Assembly (NCBI RefSeq): GCF_032121415.1
Contig: NZ_CP135079.1
Coordinates: 5,952,001-6,016,000 of the forward strand
Direction of reading: 5' to 3'
From: Streptomyces parvus
Lineage (GTDB): Bacteria > Actinomycetota > Actinomycetes > Streptomycetales > Streptomycetaceae
DNA length: 64,000 nt
Shown: in pieces, positions 52,355 to 61,438 of the stretch
Layout of the letters: every line of letters starts with the position of its first letter
Position numbering within the stretch: position 1 is the first letter of the stretch
Made by a program: the position numbers and the translations under genes
The notes under the pieces: model-generated
What the model was told of the DNA's origin: nothing
Databases searched by the model: none
The model's input: only the letters and a program-made list of their open reading frames with translations

Positions 52355-53869
52355 TCAGACCTGCATCGGGCAGTAGACCGTCAGCGCTTCCGGCAGCTTG
52401 TCGATCACCAGCTCCGTTCCCGAGTGGGCCACCTCGCCGTCGTACGCGTACGGAGTCCCGGGCGCGAGTCCGCCGATCCGCACCCGGCGCCGCCGGACGG
52501 CGGCATGGGCGGGGGAGCGGGTCAGCGGTCCCGCCACCGCCGCCGCCAGCAGGCGCAGCGCGGGCCCCCGCCCGCCGTGCACCACCCGGACGTCCAGCAG
52601 TCCGTCGGCCAGGTTGTGGCGGCGGCCCGGGGCGGGGCCCAGCCGCCGGAACAACCCGTTGCCGACGAAGACCAGCCACAAGGGACGCCTGCGGCCCTGG
52701 AACTCCGCCTCCAGCGGTCGCTGGCCGCGCAGCACGTGGAACGCCGCGAGCACGCCCGCGGGCCAGCCGCCGATCCGCGGCGACCAGTGTTCGCGGGTGC
52801 GCACCAGTTCCGGATAGGCGCCCAGCGAGAAGGCGTTGAGGAAGTACCCGTCGGCTCCCTCCGCCCCCCTGGGACCCGGCCGGAAGCGGCCGAGGTCCAC
52901 GCGGATGGCGTCGCCCGCGGTGAGGGCGGCGGCGGTTTCGTGGACGGTCTCGATGCCCAGGTCGTAGGCGAAGTGGTTGAGCGTGCCGCCGGGGAAGACC
53001 GCCAGGGGCATCCCGTGCGTCGCGGCGACGGAGGCCGCCAGGTTCACCGTGCCGTCGCCGCCGCAGACGCCCAGGGCCCGGCCGCGGCCGGCCGCCTCGT
53101 CGAAGGCCGCCGGCAGATCGGCGGGTGCGACCTCCATGACGGTCGCCATCGGCAGCGCCTCGCGCACCAACGACGCGGTCGCGGTGGCCGTACCGGACGC
53201 CCGGTTCACCACCACGACGAGATCCTTGCCGGCGGGCAGCGCCGGGGCCTCGCCCGGCGGCCGGCCGGGCGCGGGGAGCTGGCCCCGGGTGGGGACGACC
53301 CCGCGCAGGGCGAACGCGGCTCCTATGCCGAGCGCCGCACCCGCGAGCACATCGCTCGGGTAGTGGACCCCGGTGTAGACGCGGGAGGCCGCCACGGCCG
53401 CCGCGACCGGGGCCACGACCGCGCCCCAGCCCTTGGACTCCAGGGCCACCCCGGTGGCGAAGGCGGCCGCCGACGCGGCGTGGCCGGAGGGGAAGGAGGT
53501 GGTGACCGGCTGCCGCTTGAGCTGCCGCATCACCGGCACCGCGTCCAGTATCGGCCGGTCACGGCGCACCGCGCCCTTGCCGACCGTGTTGATCGCCACC
53601 GAGGCCACGGCGAGGGACGCCACCCCGCGCAGCGCGGCCCGACGCGAACGCGCGCTGCTGCCGAGGGCCGCGATCCCGGCCGCCGTCCCGAACCAGAGCA
53701 GCCCGTGGTTGGCGCTCCGGCTCAGCCGGGGCAGCAACGGATCGGCCCCCGGCCAGTGCCGGTCCGCGACGCTCCGGAAAACGGCCAGGTCGCGCCCCTG
53801 CAGCCAGCCGCGCAGCCGGGCGACGGCGGGAGCGGAGGAGGCGGTGGGTGAGGTTCTCGGTGTGGACAT
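52355..53869 (-). CDS. Fusion of PAP2 phosphatase and diacylglycerol-kinase-type lipid kinase
   Basis: 504 aa. Residues about 1-210 form a membrane PAP2 (type-2 phosphatidic acid phosphatase) domain: KGAVRRDRP (K-x6-R-P), FPSGHAASA, and SRVYTGVHYPSDV (SR-x5-H-x3-D). Residues about 225-504 are a DagK/YegS-like kinase with VVVNRASG, CGGDGTVN and FPGGTLNHFA. One half can remove phosphate from a lipid phosphate and the other can add phosphate to a diacylglycerol or related lipid. Such fusions are known in actinobacteria. The pair may recycle polyprenyl or glycerolipid phosphates. Confidence 0.9.
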   Translation of the reverse strand: MSTPRTSPTASSAPAVARLRGWLQGRDLAVFRSVADRHWPGADPLLPRLSRSANHGLLWFGTAAGIAALGSSARSRRAALRGVASLAVASVAINTVGKGAVRRDRPILDAVPVMRQLKRQPVTTSFPSGHAASAAAFATGVALESKGWGAVVAPVAAAVAASRVYTGVHYPSDVLAGAALGIGAAFALRGVVPTRGQLPAPGRPPGEAPALPAGKDLVVVVNRASGTATATASLVREALPMATVMEVAPADLPAAFDEAAGRGRALGVCGGDGTVNLAASVAATHGMPLAVFPGGTLNHFAYDLGIETVHETAAALTAGDAIRVDLGRFRPGPRGAEGADGYFLNAFSLGAYPELVRTREHWSPRIGGWPAGVLAAFHVLRGQRPLEAEFQGRRRPLWLVFVGNGLFRRLGPAPGRRHNLADGLLDVRVVHGGRGPALRLLAAAVAGPLTRSPAHAAVRRRRVRIGGLAPGTPYAYDGEVAHSGTELVIDKLPEALTVYCPMQV

Positions 53870-54141
53870 GGGTCAGCGAATACCCGTCCGGGCCGCGCTG
53901 AACCAGCAGGCGCGCTGAGACTCCGGCCACGGGCCACCACCGGCCGGCGGAGCAGCCGAGGCGGTGACACCCCTGGCGCGGGCGGTCGATTGGGCGGGCG
54001 GGACGCCCGGAACCTCCGTATAAAGAAGCCAGCGGCCGTCTGCCCGGGCAGCCGGACCCCGGGCACCGGGCGAGTCCGGCGGGGCGGGGCGGGACGCGAA
54101 GGCGTGGAGACGCGGAGCGACGAGCGGCGGAGGAGGCCCGG

Positions 54142-55500
54142 ATGCAGGGGACCGACGACCCCGGCCCGGCGGGGGAGCGGGCCGCCGGGCAGGACCCGGC
54201 CCGCGCGCAGGAGGGCCGGCCCCGCCGGCCAGATGACCGGGCCGCCCGCGCCCAGGACGACCCGGCCCCCGAGCCCGGTCGGCCGGCCGCCCCCACGCAC
54301 GAGGATCACGGCCCCGTCCGTTACGGGCCGCCCGCCCCCGACCCCGGCCTGCCGGTCCTCCCTGAGCTGGCCGCCGTGCTCGCCGAGGCCTCCGCCCGTA
54401 CCCGCCCCGAGCCCCCCGGTGGCGGGCCGGACCTGCGTGAGGCGGCCCGGGGCTACTGGGACCGGCGTGGGCTGCACGGGGTGGCGGGCGGGATCGCCGC
54501 CGCACCCGGGGCCCAGCCGCTCCTGCTGGCCCTCATCGGCGCACACGGCGGGGACGTCCTCATGCCGCGCCCCTGCCCCGCCGCCTGGATGCCGCAGGCC
54601 CGGCTGCTGGGCCGCCCCGCCTACCATGTGCCCACCCCGGCCGAATGCGGCGGCATCCCCGACCCGTACGCCCTGCTGGAGACCGTCCGCCGGATCCGTG
54701 CGGAGGGCGGGCGGCCGAAACTGCTGCTCCTGTCCGTCGTGGACGACCCCACCGCCACCGTCGCCCCGCCCGAGCTGGTCCGCGAGGCCTGCGAGGCGGC
54801 CGTCGACGAGGGACTGCACATCGTCAGCGACGAGACCTGGCGCGACACCGTGCACCGCCCGCACGACACCGTCCTGCTCAGCCCGGCCGAGATGTGCCCG
54901 GACGACGTGACGGTGATCGCCGACCTGTCCGGGGCCCTCGTACCCGCCGCCTGGCCGGTCGCCGTCGCCCGCTTCCCCGATACCCCCCGCGCCGCCGTCC
55001 GGCACGCCCGAACCCTGGACATCCTCACCGCACTCGGCGCCCTCGTCGCCGGTCCGGTCGCCCACGCCGCCGCCCACGCCCTGGGCGAGCCCGACTCCGT
55101 ACGCGACCGGATCCGGCGGGCCGCCGCGCTCCAGACCGAGGTCGCCGCAGCCGCCCACCGCGCGGTCCTCGGCTCCGGCGCGCTGGCCCGCCCCCCGCAG
55201 GCGGGCCGCCACCTCTACGCCGACCTCGGCCCCCTCCGCTCCCGGCTGGCGGACCTGGGCGTCACGGACTCCATGGAGCTGGAGGAGTACCTCACCGACC
55301 GGCTCGGCGCCCCTGCCCCGGGCGGGCACCGCTTCGGGGACGAGCTGGGCGCCCTGCGCGTACGCCTGGGCACCGGTCCGCTGCTGGGGGCGACGCCGCA
55401 GCAGCAGACGGAGTCCCTCGTCGCGGCGAAGCCCCTGGAACTCCCGCACGTGGCGCGGGCACTGGACGGCTTCGCGGCGGTCTTCGCCGCACTGCGGTGA
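54142..55500 (+). CDS. Aminotransferase-fold (class I/II) protein without the PLP lysine
   Basis: 452 aa from the ATG at 54142 (GGAGG upstream). The first about 75 residues are a low-complexity Pro/Ala/Arg/Asp tail. The remainder follows the fold-type-I aminotransferase order. VVDDPTATVAPPEL stands where NPTG occurs, HIVSDETWRD keeps the Asp-Glu pair but with Trp for Tyr, and ALRVRLGTG keeps the Arg. At the position of the Schiff-base lysine (SxSK) the sequence reads ADLSGALVPAAW, so Lys is replaced. Only two lysines occur in the whole protein, both elsewhere (RPK, AAK). It is probably a non-catalytic relative or uses another chemistry. Confidence 0.78.
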   Translation: MQGTDDPGPAGERAAGQDPARAQEGRPRRPDDRAARAQDDPAPEPGRPAAPTHEDHGPVRYGPPAPDPGLPVLPELAAVLAEASARTRPEPPGGGPDLREAARGYWDRRGLHGVAGGIAAAPGAQPLLLALIGAHGGDVLMPRPCPAAWMPQARLLGRPAYHVPTPAECGGIPDPYALLETVRRIRAEGGRPKLLLLSVVDDPTATVAPPELVREACEAAVDEGLHIVSDETWRDTVHRPHDTVLLSPAEMCPDDVTVIADLSGALVPAAWPVAVARFPDTPRAAVRHARTLDILTALGALVAGPVAHAAAHALGEPDSVRDRIRRAAALQTEVAAAAHRAVLGSGALARPPQAGRHLYADLGPLRSRLADLGVTDSMELEEYLTDRLGAPAPGGHRFGDELGALRVRLGTGPLLGATPQQQTESLVAAKPLELPHVARALDGFAAVFAALR

Positions 55501-55519
55501 GTACGGCCGCCGAGGACGG

Positions 55520-56158
55520 CTACGAAGACGCGGGGCGAAACCGCGCCCGCAGCCTCCGCCACACCGCCGGTGCCCCGCTGATCAGCAGCGTCAGGGCGAC
55601 CGCCGCGACCACTCCCTGCCACGGCTCCGGGAACAGCGAACCGCCCAGGATCCCGATCAGCTGGTACGTCGCCGCCCACGCCAGACACGCCGGAACATCG
55701 CCCCGGGCGAACTGCCGCAGCGGCATCCGGCCCAGCAGACACGCCAGCATCACCGGGATCCGCCCGGCCGGCACCAGCCGGGACAGCACCAGCACCGTCC
55801 CGCCGTGCTCCGCCAGCTTCTCCTGCGCCTGGGCCAGCCGCTCCGGCGCGGCCCGGCGGGTTATCGCCTCCAGCCACTTCGAGCCGTTCTTCGACCGCAC
55901 CCCGCGCTGCCCCAGCCAGTACAGACAGACGTCCCCGAGGAACGCGGCGGCCGACGCCACCAGGAACACGAAGAGCAGGGCGAGCGGCGACGTCTGGTGG
56001 AAGGCCACCACCGCCGCCGAACTCACCAGCGCCCCGGTCGGCACCACGGGCACCAGAGACCCCAGCGCCACCAGGGCGAACAGCGTCGGATAGCCGATCG
56101 CCTGCTGGGCCGACTCGGTGGGCAGCTCCCGCACCACCTGCTGGATCTCCTGGATCAC
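55520..56158 (-). CDS. DedA/VTT-domain membrane protein
   Basis: 212 aa from GTG at 56158, overlapping the metallo-hydrolase stop by 4 bp (GTGA). Five or so hydrophobic segments. The conserved core includes FLGDVCLYWLGQRG and the basic segment VLSRLVPAGRIPVMLACLLGRM, which match the DedA F/Y-x-G-D-x4-GR and R-x-x-P-x-R-x-x-x-x-x-x-G pattern. DedA proteins are linked to lipid flipping (undecaprenyl phosphate or phosphatidylethanolamine) and membrane potential. Co-transcription with the metallo-hydrolase is likely. Confidence 0.87.
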   Translation of the reverse strand: MIQEIQQVVRELPTESAQQAIGYPTLFALVALGSLVPVVPTGALVSSAAVVAFHQTSPLALLFVFLVASAAAFLGDVCLYWLGQRGVRSKNGSKWLEAITRRAAPERLAQAQEKLAEHGGTVLVLSRLVPAGRIPVMLACLLGRMPLRQFARGDVPACLAWAATYQLIGILGGSLFPEPWQGVVAAVALTLLISGAPAVWRRLRARFRPASS

Positions 56159-56937
56159 CGGCCGGCCTCCGGTCTGACCCGCTCGCCGTGCCCCAGCAGG
56201 TGCACGGCCACCTCGGGCGCCCGCTGCGCCGCGTGCCGTACGAACTCGTCGCCCGGTGCGTGGAACTCGTGCGGGCGCACCGCGTCCAGGCCGATCGGCC
56301 AGTACGTCCCGTAGTGCACCGGCACCGCCGCCCGGGGCGCGAGCCGGGCCAGCGCCTCGGCGGCACGGACCGGGTCCAGATGGCTGTGCCCCAGATAGGG
56401 TCCCCACCCGCCCACCGGCAGCAGCGCCACATCCACCCGACCCACCGCGTCGGCCATCGTGTCGAAGAGCCCGGTGTCCCCGGCGAAGTACGTCCGGGCC
56501 TCGCCCTCGACGACGTAGCCGAGCGCGGGCGACCGGTGCGGGCCGACCGGCAGCCGCCGCCCGTCGTGCAGCGCGGGAACCGCCCGCACCCGCACCTCCC
56601 CGATCCGCACCGTGTCACCCGGCCGCACCTCGGTGACGTGCAACTGCCGCACCCGCCGCAGCATCCGCAGCCCCGGCACGGCCGCCACCGCACCGCTCGG
56701 CACGATCAGCCGGCTGCCGGGAGCCAGCCGGGCCAGCGACGGCAGATGCAGATGGTCGGAGTGCAGATGGGAGACCAGCACCACCTCGGCGACCGCGGCC
56801 TCCGGCGGCGGCACCTCGCCCCGGCGCCGGCGCAGATGCGCGAAGCGGCGTACGAACAGGGGGTCGGTCAGCACCCGCACCCCCGAGTCCTCGATCGTGC
56901 AGGTGGCATGACCCCACCAGGTGACCTCCACCGGCAC
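56155..56937 (-). CDS. MBL-fold metallo-hydrolase (UlaG/YfiM-like)
   Basis: 260 aa from GTG at 56937 (GAGGAGG 5 nt upstream). The metallo-beta-lactamase fold has SHLHSDHLHL (HxHxDH), ARTYFAGDTGLFD (Asp ligand) and PVHYGTYWP (His). The N-terminal VTWWGHATCTIEDSGVRVLTDPLF is characteristic of the subgroup that contains NAPE-hydrolysing phospholipase D and UlaG lactonase. The substrate is unknown. It is first in an operon with the DedA gene, fitting a lipid-related task by inference. Confidence 0.87.
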   Translation of the reverse strand: MPVEVTWWGHATCTIEDSGVRVLTDPLFVRRFAHLRRRRGEVPPPEAAVAEVVLVSHLHSDHLHLPSLARLAPGSRLIVPSGAVAAVPGLRMLRRVRQLHVTEVRPGDTVRIGEVRVRAVPALHDGRRLPVGPHRSPALGYVVEGEARTYFAGDTGLFDTMADAVGRVDVALLPVGGWGPYLGHSHLDPVRAAEALARLAPRAAVPVHYGTYWPIGLDAVRPHEFHAPGDEFVRHAAQRAPEVAVHLLGHGERVRPEAGR

Positions 56938-57206
56938 GTCCGCCTCCTCGCTCGGTCCCCGTCCGGTTCCTGGCCGGCCCCGGTCGGTCCTCATCCTGCC
57001 CCGTCCGATCCGCGCCACCCGGTGTTCTGCCCGCGTGGGCCGTGCCCGGGTGCGCTGCCGGAACGAGCCTATGCGCCCCCCGCACCGTCGCGCCGAGCCT
57101 TGGGCCTGTCGCCGAAGCCGCTGACCGGGAGCGACGCTGTGAAAAGCTGAAGGGCGGGCCCGGACGCACCGGGCCCGGGAGCGGAGAGGGCGTGAGGTGG
57201 ACCGGC

Positions 57207-59552
57207 GTGGGTGACGGGAAGTGGCGTACGGCGGGCAGGGCCCTGATGCGGGTGATCGCGGTCTGGGCGGTGTCCACCCTCACCATGCTCGTGCTGGCCG
57301 GCGCCCTGCCCGACTTCCAGCTCCAGTCCGACGACGGCGACACGATCACCAAGACGGCGTTCACCGCGGCCTGGGGCGCGGGTGCGTTCGGCCTGCTCTC
57401 CGCCCTGGTGTGGCCCGTCCTCGTCCGGTCCCTGCTCGTCGTGCCCGCCCTGGTCCTCGGTGCGCTGGTCTTCTTCCTCAACGGCTCGCTGCTGCTGATA
57501 GCGCTGCGCCTGATCCCGGACGGACGCGGTGACGCCGCGCCGGAGACCGCGGTCGTCGTCGCCGCCGTGATGTCCGCCGTCGCCTCCGCCACCTCCACCG
57601 CCCTCGCCGTCCGCGACGACGAGGCCTACCGCCGCCGGCTGTCCCGGCTCGCCGACCGGCGGCGCAGACGCGGCAGATCGCCGGACCCGGCCGAACCCGG
57701 CCGCGACGGACCGCCCGGCACGGTCTTCCTCCAGCTCGACGGAGTCGGCCACGACGTGCTGGTCAAGGCGGCGGCCGACGGGCTCATGCCGACCGTCGCC
57801 GCATGGCTCGCCGACTCCTCAGGACACCGCCTCACCCCCTGGCGTACCGACTGGTCCAGCCAGACCGGCGCCAGCCAGCTCGCCCTCCTGCACGGCAGCA
57901 ACCACGACGTGCCCGCGTTCCGCTGGTACGAGAAGGAGACCCGCACCGTCATGGTCTCCAGCCGCCCCGCGAGCGCTCTCGAAATGCAGCGGCGGGCCAT
58001 CCGGCGCACCCACGACGGCGGCCTTCTCACCGTCGACGGGGCGAGCCGGGGGAACCTCTTCAGCGGCGGCGCCGGACAGCTCGCCCTGGTGCTCTCCATG
58101 GCCGCCCGGCGCGGCAAGGGCCGCCGCTCCCGCGCCGGATACTTCGCCTACTTCTCCGACCCGGCCAACGCCACCCGCACCGCCCTCTCCTTCGTCGCCG
58201 AGGTCCTCCGGGAGATCGGCCAGTCGTCCCGGGCCCGCGCCCGCAGGGCCACCCCCCGGGTCAAGCGCGGCGGGCTCTACCCCTTCATCCGCGCCTTCGC
58301 CACCGTCGTGGAGCGCGATGTGGTCGTCGCCGCCGTCCTCGGCGACATGTTCGCCGGACGCACCGCCGTCTACGCCGACCTCGTCGCCTACGACGAGGTC
58401 GCCCACCACTCGGGGCCCCGCAGCCGTGACGCCGAGAGGGTCCTCGTACGCCTCGACCGCTCCCTCGCCCTGATCGCCAAGATCGCCGACCACACTCCGC
58501 GCGCCTACCGGATCGTGCTCCTGTCCGACCACGGCCAGAGCCCCGGGGAGACCTTCGCGGGGAAGTACGGGCTCACGCTGAAGGACCTCGTCCGGGCGGG
58601 CTGCGGGCTGCCCGTGCCCCGCCGCGCCCAGCGCACCCGCAGCGGCTCCGAGGCCCGTGACGCGGTGCGCATCGCGCTGCACCGCCCCGTCGAGGGGCAG
58701 CAGGACGAGCACCCGGCCAAGCTCTCCGACCCCATCGTGCTGGCCTCCGGAAACCTCGGGCTGATCTCCTTCCCCGACATCGAGGGCCGCGCCACTCGCG
58801 AGCAGATCGAGCGCCGCCACCCGGCGCTGCTCTCCACGCTCGCCAACCACCCGGGGATCGGCTTCCTCCTCGTCGGCGGGGAGGACGGCTCCGTGGTGCT
58901 CGGGCGCGGCGGCGCCGAGGTCCCGGTCGCCGAACTGACGGACGACGAGGGCCCGCTCGCGGACTTGGGCATCGGGGCGGCCGACGCCGTGCGCCGTACG
59001 GACACCTTCCCGCACGTCGCCGACGTCATGGTCAACTCCATGTACGACCCCGCCACGGGCACCGTGCACGCCTTCGAGGAGCAGATCGGCTCGCACGGCG
59101 GTCTCGGCGGCGAACAGTCCCGGCCGTTCCTGCTCTGGCCGCGCGGCCTCACGGACCCGCTCGACGTCGTGGCCGCCGAGACCGCGGAGGGCGCGCCTCC
59201 GCCGCCGGGCGGCGGTCTGGTGGGCGCCGAGGCGGTCCACCGGGTGCTCACCCGCTGGCTCCAGGAGTCCTCGGGCCCCCAGGTCCCGGTGCGTGCCGAG
59301 GGCTTCGCCGGGGCCGACCTGGCGGACGAGCCGTTCCCGGCAGACACTCCGGCCCCGGCAGACGCTCCGGTTGCGGCGAAGCCCCCGACGCCGGCAGAGA
59401 CTCCCGCGCCGACGGAGACGCCGGTGCGGAACGGGCTGAAAGCGGCGGGGACCCCGGCGCAGGGGAGGTCTGGGACGGCGGGGACCCCGGCGCAGGGGAG
59501 GTCTGGGACGACGGCGACCCCGGTGCCGGTCAGGCCGGATACGACCGCCTGA
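57207..59552 (+). CDS. Holin-like membrane domain fused to an alkaline-phosphatase/nucleotide-pyrophosphatase-type domain
   Basis: 781 aa if started at GTG 57207 (GAGGTGG 7 nt upstream); GTG at 57192 is the alternative. The first about 140 residues contain four hydrophobic helices of the phage-holin-IV/membrane type (VWAVSTLTMLVLAGALPDFQLQS at the first). From about residue 175 a phosphodiesterase fold follows: VFLQLDGVGHDVL (metal Asp), TGASQLALLHGSNHD, VAYDEVAHHSG, LLSDHGQSPGE and GSHGGLGGEQSRPFL (metal Asp/His motifs). The C-terminus (about 690-781) is a Pro/Ala/Thr-rich tail with an 11-residue repeat. It is probably a membrane-bound phosphohydrolase acting on envelope or nucleotide substrates. 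Confidence 0.82.
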   Translation: MGDGKWRTAGRALMRVIAVWAVSTLTMLVLAGALPDFQLQSDDGDTITKTAFTAAWGAGAFGLLSALVWPVLVRSLLVVPALVLGALVFFLNGSLLLIALRLIPDGRGDAAPETAVVVAAVMSAVASATSTALAVRDDEAYRRRLSRLADRRRRRGRSPDPAEPGRDGPPGTVFLQLDGVGHDVLVKAAADGLMPTVAAWLADSSGHRLTPWRTDWSSQTGASQLALLHGSNHDVPAFRWYEKETRTVMVSSRPASALEMQRRAIRRTHDGGLLTVDGASRGNLFSGGAGQLALVLSMAARRGKGRRSRAGYFAYFSDPANATRTALSFVAEVLREIGQSSRARARRATPRVKRGGLYPFIRAFATVVERDVVVAAVLGDMFAGRTAVYADLVAYDEVAHHSGPRSRDAERVLVRLDRSLALIAKIADHTPRAYRIVLLSDHGQSPGETFAGKYGLTLKDLVRAGCGLPVPRRAQRTRSGSEARDAVRIALHRPVEGQQDEHPAKLSDPIVLASGNLGLISFPDIEGRATREQIERRHPALLSTLANHPGIGFLLVGGEDGSVVLGRGGAEVPVAELTDDEGPLADLGIGAADAVRRTDTFPHVADVMVNSMYDPATGTVHAFEEQIGSHGGLGGEQSRPFLLWPRGLTDPLDVVAAETAEGAPPPPGGGLVGAEAVHRVLTRWLQESSGPQVPVRAEGFAGADLADEPFPADTPAPADAPVAAKPPTPAETPAPTETPVRNGLKAAGTPAQGRSGTAGTPAQGRSGTTATPVPVRPDTTA
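59444..59509 (+). repeat. Two tandem copies of a 33-bp repeat
   Basis: Units 59444-59476 and 59477-59509 are identical, each opening with GGCGGGGACCCCGG. They encode an 11-residue repeat (GTPAQGRSGTA) in the disordered tail of the holin-phosphatase fusion. Confidence 0.8.
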
Positions 59553-59606
59553 CCGATCAGCAGCCACGCTCGGGCCGACGGCTGGGCACTCCGGGGCCCC
59601 TGCGGC

Positions 59607-60659
59607 TCAGGCCGACTGCCGCCGTACCAGCGCCGCCGGGAAGAGCACCGAGGGCGACGGGCCGCCCGGCTCGCCGATCTGCTTCAGCAGCAACCGGGCC
59701 ATCTCCGCCGCCATCTCCTCCACCGGCTGCCGGACCGTGGTCAGCGGCGGGTCGCACGCAGCGGCGGCGCTGCTGTCGTCGAAGCCGACCACCGCGACGT
59801 CGGACGGCACGTCGCGGCCGGCCCGGAGCAGCACGGGCAGGGCCCCCAGCGCCATGAGGTCGGAGGCGATGAACACGCCGTCCAGATCCGGGCGGTCCGC
59901 CAGCAGCCGGCGCATCGCCGCCGCCCCGCCCAGATGCGTGAAGTCCCCCTCGGCGCAGGCCACGTCCTCGATGCCATGGGCGGCGCAGGCCTCCAGGAAT
60001 CCGGTCAGCCGCACCTGCCCGGCAGGCATGTCCTGGGGGCCCGTGATCGTGCCGATGCGCCGCCGCCCCTGCGCGGCCAGGTGATCGGCCGCCAGCCGCG
60101 CTCCGGCGTGCTGGTCCACCTCCACATAGGCCAGCGGCGACGGCTTGTGCGGACGGCCCGCGAGGACGGCGGGCATCCGGGTCTCCTGGAGCAGCCCGGG
60201 CAGCGGGTCGTCGGCGTGCGTCGTGATCAGCACGACCCCGTCGACGTGGCCGTGCCGCAGATAGGAGAGCAACTGGCTGCGGGACGCCTCGTCGTCGGCC
60301 AGCATCACGACCATCTGGATCCCCGCCGGGCGCAGCACCTCCAGCAGTCCGCTGACGACCCGCCCGAAGTACGGGTCGGAGAACATCCGGCCGACGAACG
60401 GCTCGGACATCGGCCGCCGTTCCCGCTCGGAGACCACCAGGGCCACCGAGTCGGTGCGCCGCGTCACCAGCGAGCGCGCGGCCCGGTTGGGCACATAGCC
60501 GGTGGTCGCCACCGCCTGCTCGACGACGCTGCGCAGGGCCGGGTCCACCGTGGTCGCCCCGTTGATCACCCGGGACACCGTCGCCCGTGACACACCGGCC
60601 ACGGCCGCCACGTCCTCCAAGGTCGTGGGGCGTACGGGCTGCGGCACTTCGGCTGTCAT
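59607..60659 (-). CDS. LacI-family transcriptional regulator
   Basis: 350 aa. The N-terminal helix-turn-helix and hinge are TTLEDVAAVAGVSRATVSRVING followed by YVPNRAARSLVTRRTDSVALV in parts. The effector domain is the sugar-binding-protein type, ending VVGFDDSSAAAACDPPLTTVRQP. AAAGGG lies just before the ATG. It is third in a leftward run with the DUF305 and DUF1996 genes. The promoter of that run carries a perfect palindrome of LacI type, so autoregulation is likely. The ligand is probably a sugar but cannot be read. Confidence 0.93.
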   Translation of the reverse strand: MTAEVPQPVRPTTLEDVAAVAGVSRATVSRVINGATTVDPALRSVVEQAVATTGYVPNRAARSLVTRRTDSVALVVSERERRPMSEPFVGRMFSDPYFGRVVSGLLEVLRPAGIQMVVMLADDEASRSQLLSYLRHGHVDGVVLITTHADDPLPGLLQETRMPAVLAGRPHKPSPLAYVEVDQHAGARLAADHLAAQGRRRIGTITGPQDMPAGQVRLTGFLEACAAHGIEDVACAEGDFTHLGGAAAMRRLLADRPDLDGVFIASDLMALGALPVLLRAGRDVPSDVAVVGFDDSSAAAACDPPLTTVRQPVEEMAAEMARLLLKQIGEPGGPSPSVLFPAALVRRQSA

Positions 60660-60693
60660 GCAGCCCTTTATACCCGCAGGCAGGCCGCCCCGT

Positions 60694-61332
60694 TCAGCCG
60701 AGGGCCCGCACCGCGCCCGGCAGCCGTTCCAGCTCGGCGAGGGACCTCTCGCGCGCCGTCACGAGGGCGGCGGCCAGCTTGCGGGCGTCCGCCCGGCCGC
60801 CCGAGGTGATCTCCGAACGCGACACCTGTGCGGACTGCCGCAGATGGTCCCGGATCTGCGCGAGGACGAGCCGGTCGAACGAGGGCCCCTCGGCGGCGCG
60901 GGCCGCCTCCAGGTCCCGTACCGTCACCATGCCGGGCATGTCGTGCCCCGCGTGCACATCGGTCCGGGGCAGTCCCATGCGGGTCAACAGAATTCTCAGG
61001 CGGCCGAGTTCGGCCTCCTGACCGGTGCGCAGCCGCATCGCGAAGTCGCGCACCCGCGGTTCGGCCGCCCGCTCGGCTGCCAGGGTCAGGAGCTTCACCG
61101 CCTGCTGATTCATGGGGGTCATCAGCTGGACCCAACCGGCATCGGTGGCGGTCGAAGTGGAGGTGGGGGCCGGGGCCGGGGCGCCGGTCGGTGGGGACTT
61201 GCGCGCCTGTGCCGTACGGGGCGCGGAATCCGCCGGTGAACAGCCGGCCGCGCCGCCGAGAGCCAGTGCGCCGAGCAGGACGAGGACGGCGGCCCGGCTG
61301 ACCGGTGGGAGCGGGAGGTCGATGGGGTTCAT
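60694..61332 (-). CDS. DUF305-family lipoprotein
   Basis: 212 aa. A signal peptide ends in a lipobox (GGAAGC, Cys about 31), followed by a Pro/Thr/Ser linker and a helical DUF305/ferritin-like region (about 65-205). The usual metal-associated MxxHH motif at the start of the domain is replaced here (LMTPMNQQAVKL). A downstream HAGHDMPGM stretch keeps His and Met residues that could bind copper. The role of DUF305 is unsettled; copper or metal handling at the cell surface is suggested. It lies between the DUF1996 and LacI genes in the same run. Confidence 0.78.
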   Translation of the reverse strand: MNPIDLPLPPVSRAAVLVLLGALALGGAAGCSPADSAPRTAQARKSPPTGAPAPAPTSTSTATDAGWVQLMTPMNQQAVKLLTLAAERAAEPRVRDFAMRLRTGQEAELGRLRILLTRMGLPRTDVHAGHDMPGMVTVRDLEAARAAEGPSFDRLVLAQIRDHLRQSAQVSRSEITSGGRADARKLAAALVTARERSLAELERLPGAVRALG

Positions 61333-61438
61333 GGGGTGTCCTCGTACGGGGAGGGGGAGGGCATCCGCCCCGGAGCCGACGCCCCGGGGCGGACACGGTG
61401 GTGCGTGGGGGTGGGTCGGGCGCGTTGGTGACGGGTGG

